DNA of 5,735 nt. Origin: an uncultured Flavobacteriaceae bacterium (GTDB lineage Bacteria; Bacteroidota; Bacteroidia; Flavobacteriales; Flavobacteriaceae). Position numbers and translations under genes: made by a program. The DNA lies in assembly GCA_938018045.1 (NCBI GenBank), contig CALIIP010000266.1, forward strand, positions 1 through 5,735. Reading direction: 5' to 3'. Each line of letters starts with the position of its first letter. The stretch's first letter is position 1. The notes beneath the pieces were generated by a model. It made no database searches and was not told the DNA's origin. It worked only from the letters and a program-made list of their open reading frames with translations. Positions 1 through 5,735 of the stretch are shown here, in pieces.

Positions 1-1014
1 CAAAACCCAGCAATAAGTGGAACACTTTATTTTTGGACACATATAGATGATATTTCAGCATCTTATCCAGGTCCAGATGCTCAAAATTTTCATCCAGATG
101 ATTATGCATCTTATAACTTGTCAGGAGGAGTTGCAACAATGACAGGATCTACAAGTGATGCAGGAGCAAGTAACGCGCCAACAGGTAAAATTGGTTCTGG
201 ACAAGGGTTTATTGTAGAAGCAAATTATTCTGGAGATGTTACTTTTAATAATTCGATGCGTAATGTTGCTAATTCAAACTCTCAATTTTTTAGATCTAGT
301 TCTGCATCAACCATTGCAACAACAGTTAAAGATAGAATGTGGATTAATCTTACCAATCCTGATGGTGCCTTTAATCAGGCATTAATTGGTTTCTTTGACA
401 ATGCAACTCATGGCTATGACAATTATTATGATGGTGTATTTTTAGGAGGAGGAACTCATGTAAGTTTATATTCTCTAATAGATGGAAATGCATTTAATAT
501 TCAAGGAAAACCTTCATTTAAGGACACTTATATAGTGCCTTTAGGTTTCGATTCTCGTATTTTGGTTCCTTTGACAATAAGTATATTTGAAACTGAAGGT
601 ATTTTGTCTGATATTCCAGTTTATTTAATTGATAATGAATTAGATGTTGTGCATAATTTGAAAGACAGTAATTATGTCTTTGAAATTGCAGCAATTGGAA
701 CGTATAATGAGCGTTTTGAAATTGTTTTTAAAGAACCAGAAGCTTTAAGTGTCGATGAGGTTGAAGTAAATACTACAGATTTAATTATTGCAAATCAATC
801 AGAAAATATACTGGTTAAATATATTAGCGATACTGGAAATACACTTTCTCAAGTCAAAGCGTATGATGTTTTAGGAAGGTTATTAATTGACACATCTACA
901 ACTGAAAATGAATTACTTATTACATCAAATACTATAAAAGTTGGAACTGTATTATTCTTTAATGTTCAGTTATCAAACGGAGAAATACTTAAGCAAAAGT
1001 TTATTAAACTATAA
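1..1014 (+). CDS. C-terminal part of a secreted T9SS type A sorting domain protein (5' end outside window)
   Basis: The frame is open from the first base, so the TTG at 118 is only an internal codon and this is the last 337 codons of a larger gene. The fragment has two parts. Residues 1-250 resemble the beta-rich region found before the sorting domain in large flavobacterial surface proteins: a LYFWTH motif near residues 9-14, GFIVEAN near 69-75, QFFR near 95, an Asn/Asp/Tyr-rich stretch GFFDNATHGYDNYYDG near 130-145, and ERFEIVF near 237. Residues 257-337 match a T9SS type A C-terminal sorting domain: the YDVLGR turn at about 288-293 and a Lys-rich last strand ending KQKFIKL. By family knowledge this domain sends the protein through the outer membrane by T9SS and is then cleaved, leaving the protein secreted or surface-bound. 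The catalytic or binding part, if any, lies upstream and cannot be named; an adhesin or a secreted enzyme are both possible. The gene converges on the efflux operon and shows no functional link to it. Confidence 0.9.
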   Translation, partial: QNPAISGTLYFWTHIDDISASYPGPDAQNFHPDDYASYNLSGGVATMTGSTSDAGASNAPTGKIGSGQGFIVEANYSGDVTFNNSMRNVANSNSQFFRSSSASTIATTVKDRMWINLTNPDGAFNQALIGFFDNATHGYDNYYDGVFLGGGTHVSLYSLIDGNAFNIQGKPSFKDTYIVPLGFDSRILVPLTISIFETEGILSDIPVYLIDNELDVVHNLKDSNYVFEIAAIGTYNERFEIVFKEPEALSVDEVEVNTTDLIIANQSENILVKYISDTGNTLSQVKAYDVLGRLLIDTSTTENELLITSNTIKVGTVLFFNVQLSNGEILKQKFIKL

Positions 1015-1015
1015 A

Positions 1016-1048
1016 AAAATCCGCCACACAAAAAGCGTAACGGATTTT
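1016..1048. terminator. Bidirectional Rho-independent terminator between convergent genes
   Basis: Arms AAAATCCG (1016-1023) and CGGATTTT (1041-1048) are perfect 8-bp reverse complements around a 17-nt loop, with a possible further AC/GT pairing (1026-1027 with 1037-1038) inside. Read on the minus strand, the second arm runs into seven consecutive T (complement of 1013-1019), a good terminator for the efflux operon. Read on the plus strand the stem is followed by TTTT only, a weaker end for the T9SS gene, whose stop codon sits directly before the hairpin. The GC core is just 4 bp, so strength is uncertain, but the position between two convergent stop codons fits well. Confidence 0.7.
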
Positions 1049-1069
1049 ACTAAATAATATTGATAACTA

Positions 1070-4000
1070 TTATTCGGTAATTGTTGTTGGTGTAGATTTT
1101 GAACGTATCCACATTTTAAATTTCGTAACTAAGAAGAATAAAATTGGCACTACAATCAATGTTAAGAACGTTGCGATTATCAAACCATAAATAACGGTCC
1201 AAGCAAGAGGTCCCCAAAAAATAACATTGTCTCCACCCATATAAATGTTAGCATTAAATTCACTAAATAGTGTAAAGAAATTAATATTTAATCCAATTGC
1301 TAGAGGAATCAATCCAAGAATAGTTGTAATTGCGGTTAACAATACAGGACGTAAACGAGCCCTTCCTGCTTCAACAATCATATCAAATAAATCTTGCGTT
1401 TCTAAATATTCAGTATCGTCTAATCCTTTTTCAACCTTTTTTCTATCGATCAACAATTGTGCATAATCTAAGAGCACAACTCCGTTGTTTACCACAATTC
1501 CGGCTAAGGATATTATTCCCATCATTGTCATCATAATAACAAATGCACTTCCAGATATTACAATTCCGCCAAACACACCAATCAAACTTAAAAAGATGGC
1601 TATCATAATGATAGTTGGTTTTGAAATAGAATTAAACTGAAGAATCAGAATTAAAAAGATCAATCCAAGTCCTGTAAAAAAGGCTCCCATTAAAAATGTC
1701 ATTTGTTTATTTTGCTCTTCAATTTGTCCTGTAAAGTCAATTTTCACACCTTTTGGTAATGATGTGAAATTTTCCATTTCGTTTTGAATTTGAGCAACAA
1801 TTGCTCCAGCATCAGTATATCCAGGAGATAATGCAGAATAAACAGTAACAACTCTTTTAACTTTTTTATGTTTTATAGCACTAAAACCAGAGTTGTTGGT
1901 ATGCGTAGCGACTGCAGAAACGGGAATACTTTTCACTTGTCCTGACGCCATATCTCTAAAGGTCATTTTTTGATTAAATAATGCACTCGTATTGTATCTA
2001 TTTTCTTTATTAAAACGGACATAAATATCATAATCTTCACCATCTTCTTTGTAGATTCCTGCTTTCGCTCCAAAGATTGAATTACGTAATTGTTGCCCAA
2101 CTTGACCTGTAGAAACACCTAGCTCTCCAGCCTTTTCTCTATCTACAACAACTTGCATAGAAGGCTTGTCTTTATTTACATCAATTTTTAATTCATCAAT
2201 TCCAGCAATATTTCTATTGTTGATGAATTCGCGCATTTTTTCTGCTGTAACAATTAATTCTGAATAATCATCACCTTCAATCTCTATGTTTATTGGCGCT
2301 CCTGCAGGAGGACCATTTAAATCTTTCTCTACAGATATTAAAACTCCAGGATATATTCCAACCAATGCTGTTTGAACCTTCTGTCTTAATAATTCACTGT
2401 CTTGACCACGTCTGTATTTATATTCACGCATAGAGGCAGTTATTTTTCCTTTATGTGGCATTTCAGCAGCAGAACCTCCATCTGTATTTGGGTTTCCAGC
2501 ACCTTCACCAACTTGTGATACAGCACTTTCAACTAAGAAATTGTGCCCATCATCCATATAAGTACTCTCATTAATAACTGCATATACTTTTTCTTCTATC
2601 TCCTTTGTAATTCTATTGGTCTTTTCAATATCTGTTCCTTCAGGATATTCGATATAAACAATTATTTGATTTGGTTTGTTATCTGGAAAAAATTCTACTT
2701 TAGTTCTTTGTGTTCCAAGCGACCATCCAAAAGTCATAAACGCTACAATTAGCAACATGAATGTTCCAAAAGTTAATGCATAAGGTCTCCATCCACTCAA
2801 AGCACTTTTCAATTGTCTTCCATACCAATTTTCTAAACGCGTAAGTATTTTTGATTGAAAATAATTTGCCCATTTTCTTAATACAAAACGATAAACCCAA
2901 AGCATAATAGCAGTAAATATCATTACAGACCCTAAGCCTCTATATGCGCCACCAACTATAAAAATAACCAGACCAATTACAGCAACTATAGAAGATATAA
3001 TGATAATACGCTTTATTGGCATGTCTTTATCTTCAATCGTCATAAATTGTGACACTAAAACTGAGTTAAAAAAGATTGCTACAAATAATGATGAACCTAA
3101 AACTACCGATAATGTTATCGGGAAATAAACCATAAATTGTCCCATTACTCCAGGCCAAAGGCCTAAAGGTATAAATGCAGCAACTGTTGTTGCGGTAGAA
3201 ATAATAATAGGAAATGCTATTTCACTAATTCCTTTCTTGGCTGCATCAACTCGGTTTAATCCTTCTTCTTCCATTAATCGATATACGTTCTCGACAACTA
3301 CAATTCCGTTATCTACAAGCATTCCAAGACCCATAATAAGCCCAAAAAGAATCATCGTATTCATCGTGTAACCAAGCATACTCAAAATCATTAAAGACAT
3401 AAACATTGACATTGGTATTGCAAAACCTACAAAGAGTGCATTTTTAAATCCAAGGAAGAACATCAAAACGGTTACGACGAGTATAATTCCGAAAAGAATA
3501 TTATTTACAAGATCATCTACTTGACCAATTGTTTTTGAAGATTGATCATTGGCAATTGTAACTTTTAAGTTTGGTGGGAAAATAGTTGCTTTCGCTTTTT
3601 TTACAATTTCTTCAATTTGAAGAGCTGCTGCAACCATATTTTCTCCAGAACGTTTTTTTACATCAAGCATCACTACTTGCTCTCCCCATTCTCTTGCGTA
3701 AGTTGTTTTATCTTTATCTTTAAATGTAACTTTTGCGATGTCTTTAAGGTATATCGGACTGTTATCTTCAGATTTTACTACAATAGTATTTAGAACTGAT
3801 GGTTTTTCAATTTCACCAACAATTCTAATGGTACGTCTTTGTCCGCTAGCAATAAGATTGCCTGCAGACATGGTCATATTTTCATTTCCAATTGCTCCAA
3901 TTATATCACTAAAACTAACTTGCGCAGCCATCATCTTATAAATATCTACCGCAACTTCAACTTCTTTTTCTTGCGCACCACGAATATCTACTTTTTTAAT

Positions 4001-4555
4001 TTCTGATAAATCTTCAATTTCATCTTGTAAATATTCACCAAACTCTTTTAGTTTATTTACAGGATAATCTCCAGAGATATTAATATTTACAATCGGAATT
4101 TCTTCAGACATGCTTAATTCAAATACATTTGGTTCAATTTTGGCGTCATTAAAAGTTGGCCAATCTTCACCAGAAGTTTCAGAATCTATTTCGTCTTTAA
4201 TCTTTTGTTTTGCTTGATCTACAGTGATGTTCTCATCAAATTCTACAACAACCATAGAGTAATCTTCTTGTGAAGTTGAGGTAATTTCAACAACATTACT
4301 CACTGTTTTTAGTTTGTCTTCTAGAGGGTCTGTAATTAGTTTTTCAATATCTTCTGCTGTATTCCCAGGAAATACAGAACTCACATATATTTTAGTTTCT
4401 TTTATCTCAGGAAAGTTTTCTCGAGGCATACTATAGTATGCAGAGCCACCTAAAAATAAAATCAAAGCAATCACTACGTATATGGTAGTTTTATTACCAA
4501 TTGCCCAAGATGATAAGCCAAATTCTTTATCTAATTTTTTTTGTTGTTTAGCCAT
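1070..4555 (-). CDS. Efflux RND transporter permease subunit (AcrB/HAE-type, ACR_tran family)
   Basis: Inner-membrane proton/substrate antiporter that would pump compounds from the periplasm or membrane into an adaptor-TolC channel. At 1161 aa it is longer than AcrB (1049). RND two-fold layout is clear: TM1 about 22-43, first periplasmic porter region 44-345, TM2-TM6 about 350-503, TM7 about 591-611, second porter region 612-950, TM8-TM12 about 953-1145. Family motifs seen: PRENFPE after TM1 (44-50), GMLVDNGIVVVENVYR in TM4 (411-426), GPPAGAP (748-754), GIVVNNGVVLLDYA in TM10 (1019-1032) and RARLRPVLLT in TM11 (1065-1074). In AcrB numbering Asp407 (D415), Arg971 (R1067) and Thr978 (T1074) are kept, while Asp408 and Lys940 are Asn (N416, N1023). 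Residues about 515-560 add two hydrophobic segments between TM6 and TM7, giving 14 predicted membrane spans. The ATG at 4555 is chosen because it lies 9 bp after the adaptor stop and leaves a normal short cytoplasmic N-terminus. The Asp/Asn pattern argues against a CusA-type metal pump, but the substrate is unknown. Confidence 0.95.
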   Translation of the reverse strand: MAKQQKKLDKEFGLSSWAIGNKTTIYVVIALILFLGGSAYYSMPRENFPEIKETKIYVSSVFPGNTAEDIEKLITDPLEDKLKTVSNVVEITSTSQEDYSMVVVEFDENITVDQAKQKIKDEIDSETSGEDWPTFNDAKIEPNVFELSMSEEIPIVNINISGDYPVNKLKEFGEYLQDEIEDLSEIKKVDIRGAQEKEVEVAVDIYKMMAAQVSFSDIIGAIGNENMTMSAGNLIASGQRRTIRIVGEIEKPSVLNTIVVKSEDNSPIYLKDIAKVTFKDKDKTTYAREWGEQVVMLDVKKRSGENMVAAALQIEEIVKKAKATIFPPNLKVTIANDQSSKTIGQVDDLVNNILFGIILVVTVLMFFLGFKNALFVGFAIPMSMFMSLMILSMLGYTMNTMILFGLIMGLGMLVDNGIVVVENVYRLMEEEGLNRVDAAKKGISEIAFPIIISTATTVAAFIPLGLWPGVMGQFMVYFPITLSVVLGSSLFVAIFFNSVLVSQFMTIEDKDMPIKRIIIISSIVAVIGLVIFIVGGAYRGLGSVMIFTAIMLWVYRFVLRKWANYFQSKILTRLENWYGRQLKSALSGWRPYALTFGTFMLLIVAFMTFGWSLGTQRTKVEFFPDNKPNQIIVYIEYPEGTDIEKTNRITKEIEEKVYAVINESTYMDDGHNFLVESAVSQVGEGAGNPNTDGGSAAEMPHKGKITASMREYKYRRGQDSELLRQKVQTALVGIYPGVLISVEKDLNGPPAGAPINIEIEGDDYSELIVTAEKMREFINNRNIAGIDELKIDVNKDKPSMQVVVDREKAGELGVSTGQVGQQLRNSIFGAKAGIYKEDGEDYDIYVRFNKENRYNTSALFNQKMTFRDMASGQVKSIPVSAVATHTNNSGFSAIKHKKVKRVVTVYSALSPGYTDAGAIVAQIQNEMENFTSLPKGVKIDFTGQIEEQNKQMTFLMGAFFTGLGLIFLILILQFNSISKPTIIMIAIFLSLIGVFGGIVISGSAFVIMMTMMGIISLAGIVVNNGVVLLDYAQLLIDRKKVEKGLDDTEYLETQDLFDMIVEAGRARLRPVLLTAITTILGLIPLAIGLNINFFTLFSEFNANIYMGGDNVIFWGPLAWTVIYGLIIATFLTLIVVPILFFLVTKFKMWIRSKSTPTTITE
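4426..4441. repeat. 16-bp perfect palindrome inside the permease gene
   Basis: GCATACTATAGTATGC reads identically on both strands. It lies over permease codons 39-44 (Ala-Tyr-Tyr-Ser-Met-Pro, end of TM1), about 115 bp inside the gene. A palindrome this long is expected by chance somewhere in a window of this size roughly one time in ten or more often at this AT content, so no function is claimed; an operator or a hairpin in the mRNA are the alternatives. Confidence 0.3.
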
Positions 4556-4564
4556 TTTGATAAT
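4556..4564 (-). promoter_or_regulatory. Nine-base adaptor-permease junction with an A/T-rich translation leader
   Basis: On the minus strand the adaptor stop TAA is followed by ATTATCAAA and then the permease ATG. There is no room for a promoter or terminator, so the two genes are almost surely co-transcribed. No GGAGG-like site is present; an A/T-rich leader is usual for Bacteroidota, which rarely use Shine-Dalgarno pairing. Ribosomes ending the adaptor could pass directly to the permease start, which would help keep the two subunits in step. Confidence 0.6.
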
Positions 4565-5731
4565 TTATTTGTTAGAGATTTCAACTTCTTGTTGATTTCT
4601 TACACTTCTAGCACCTTCTTTAATGATTTCAGTATCATTTTCAATTCCTTTAAGTACTTCAATAATATCTCCTTGAGTTTTTCCAGTTTCAATAATTACT
4701 TGCTCAGCAGTAGCATATTTACCTTTTTTGTCTTTTACTACATAGATATATTGCTCACCTTTCGCATTTTCTGAAATAATATCTTGTGGTATTAAGATTG
4801 CATTTTTATTAGAGTAATCATTGATTTTTAACTTTGCAGTAAGGTTTGGCTTGATTAAGCCATCTTTATTTGGGACGGCTATTTCAATTTTAAAAGTCCT
4901 ATTTGCAGGATTTATAAAGTTTCCAGTTTGACGAATTTTAGCATCCATCTTTTTGCCTAAAACAGGAAATTCTACTTCAACATTCTTATTTACAGATACG
5001 CTAGAAATATAACTTTCTGGAACATCAGTTTCAATATACATTTCTCTTAAGTTTACAATACGCATTAAGGATGACATTCCAGCAGAAACAACACTTCCTT
5101 GTTCAGAAATTACATCATCAATAACACCAGAGAAAGGTGCTCTTACAGAGCTTTTTCCTAATTGACTTTTTAATTGACTCACTGCTTTCTGTTGACCTTC
5201 ATAAGAAGATTTTGTTTGTAAATACTGAATTTCACTACCTATTTTTTGATTCCAAAGACGTTCTTGTCGTTCAAAAGTAGTTTTTGCTAAATCTGCTTGA
5301 ATCTGAAGTTGAGCAAGTTGTTGACTCAGTCCACCATCATCGATTGATGCTAAAAGTTGACCTTTTGAAACTTTCTGACCTTCCTTTACATATACACGAG
5401 TTAATATTCCTGACATTTCAGGATATATTACAAGATTTTGTTTTGTTTGAACACTTCCTTGTAATTCCAAAAAGTGATCAAAAACTTCTTGTTTAGCAGA
5501 GAAAGTTGTTATCAATGGGATTTTTTTAGAAGTATCTAATTCAGATATTTTATCATCCAATTGTTTTATTTGCTCGTTTATTTCATGTTGTTTTAAAACT
5601 ACAGTAGCTCTTTTCTCTCTTATTGCTTCTAGATTATCGGTTGCAATAACGTCATCGATAGTTTGTTCTTTTTCACCTCCACAAGAAGTGAAAATAAGTG
5701 CGATAATTACTAGTGATAATATTTTTTTCAT
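4565..5731 (-). CDS. Efflux RND transporter periplasmic adaptor subunit (HlyD/AcrA-type membrane fusion lipoprotein)
   Basis: Bridges the RND permease and an outer-membrane TolC-like channel. The ATG at 5731 starts a lipoprotein signal peptide: Lys2-Lys3, a hydrophobic stretch 4-14, then the lipobox FTSC with Cys17 as the lipidated residue, followed by GGE. Residues about 31-68 are Glu/Lys/Leu/Ile-rich and probably a coiled coil, an addition compared with AcrA. The adaptor core follows: first lipoyl half about 95-132 (VIYPEMSGIL, VYVKEGQKVSKGQLLASID), a short alpha-helical hairpin about 134-191, second lipoyl half about 192-228 (VRAPFSGVIDDVISEQGSVV), a beta-barrel about 230-306 (IRQTGNFINPANRTF, IKPNLTAKLKI), and a membrane-proximal domain about 308-386 (AILIPQDII, VIIETGKTQGDIIEVLKGI). 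The 388-aa length is normal for the family. It is first of the two pump genes visible; only four A bases precede its ATG in the window, so its promoter, or an upstream operon gene such as a TolC homologue, is out of view. Lipidation implies membrane anchoring, presumably at the inner membrane like AcrA. Confidence 0.95.
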   Translation of the reverse strand: MKKILSLVIIALIFTSCGGEKEQTIDDVIATDNLEAIREKRATVVLKQHEINEQIKQLDDKISELDTSKKIPLITTFSAKQEVFDHFLELQGSVQTKQNLVIYPEMSGILTRVYVKEGQKVSKGQLLASIDDGGLSQQLAQLQIQADLAKTTFERQERLWNQKIGSEIQYLQTKSSYEGQQKAVSQLKSQLGKSSVRAPFSGVIDDVISEQGSVVSAGMSSLMRIVNLREMYIETDVPESYISSVSVNKNVEVEFPVLGKKMDAKIRQTGNFINPANRTFKIEIAVPNKDGLIKPNLTAKLKINDYSNKNAILIPQDIISENAKGEQYIYVVKDKKGKYATAEQVIIETGKTQGDIIEVLKGIENDTEIIKEGARSVRNQQEVEISNK

Positions 5732-5735
5732 TTTT

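Noticed and set aside
998..1010. Inverted repeat AGTTTA/TAAACT at the end of the T9SS gene
   Set aside because: The arms are separated by a single base, too short for an RNA hairpin loop, and they contain almost no GC; the 1016-1048 hairpin explains termination better.
118..1014. TTG at 118 as the true start of the first gene
   Set aside because: The same frame is open back to base 1 and the upstream codons encode the conserved LYFWTH-containing region, so the real start is outside the window.
1245..1536. Short plus-strand open frames opposite the 3' part of the permease gene
   Set aside because: They lie wholly antisense to a well-supported coding region, have no plausible leader, and their translations show no recognisable domain.
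2299..2310. 12-bp palindrome CTCCTGCAGGAG
   Set aside because: It arises from codons of the conserved GPPAGAP motif in the permease; chance is sufficient.
2543..2900. Short open frames on both strands inside the middle of the permease gene
   Set aside because: They are Cys/Phe/Tyr-rich by-products of an AT-rich coding region read in the wrong frame.
3738..3941. 67-codon plus-strand open frame
   Set aside because: It is antisense to a conserved porter domain of the permease and has no independent support.
1070..4555. CusA-type heavy-metal RND pump
   Set aside because: The TM4 and TM10 motifs (VDN and VVNN) and the lack of visible paired methionines of the CusA type do not fit; a drug/lipophile-type pump is more likely, though the substrate stays unknown.
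4541..4774. 77-codon plus-strand open frame across the adaptor-permease junction
   Set aside because: It is very Phe/Ser-rich, as expected from the reverse complement of Lys/Glu-rich coding, and overlaps both real genes.
5284..5496. 70-codon plus-strand open frame inside the adaptor gene
   Set aside because: It is the complement of the conserved lipoyl and hairpin region, with no leader or neighbour to support it.

Overview
The window looks like a piece of a marine- or soil-type Flavobacteriia/Bacteroidota chromosome. Base composition is strongly AT-rich, no Shine-Dalgarno motifs precede the visible starts (A/T-rich leaders instead), and one protein ends in a type IX secretion (T9SS) type A sorting domain, a system confined to Bacteroidota. 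The phylum call is firm; family level (Flavobacteriaceae-like) is inference from protein style.

Layout: (1) Positions 1-1014, plus strand: the last 337 codons of a secreted T9SS cargo protein whose start lies left of the window. (2) Positions 1015-1069: a 55-bp convergent intergenic gap holding a hairpin with A/T tracts on both sides, best read as a bidirectional terminator. (3) Positions 1070-4555, minus strand: a complete RND-superfamily efflux permease (1161 aa). (4) Positions 4565-5731, minus strand: a complete lipoprotein periplasmic adaptor (membrane fusion protein, 388 aa), 9 bp upstream of the permease in the same operon. There is no gene-free stretch above 300 bp, and no tRNA, rRNA, CRISPR, insertion sequence or attachment site was seen.

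The adaptor and permease form two of the three parts of a tripartite efflux pump: a proton-driven inner-membrane RND transporter, an adaptor bridging the periplasm, and a TolC-like outer-membrane channel that is not in the window. In related flavobacterial operons the TolC-like gene and a TetR-type regulator often sit upstream of the adaptor, which here would be beyond position 5735. The substrate cannot be read from the sequence.

I see no clearly undescribed system. The points most worth a second look are in the permease: two extra hydrophobic helices between TM6 and TM7, a proton-relay set in which the AcrB Asp408 and Lys940 positions are both Asn, and an enlarged TM11-TM12 periplasmic loop. 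The adaptor has an extra predicted coiled coil between its lipid anchor and its core. All of these may simply be traits of a known Bacteroidota RND subfamily.
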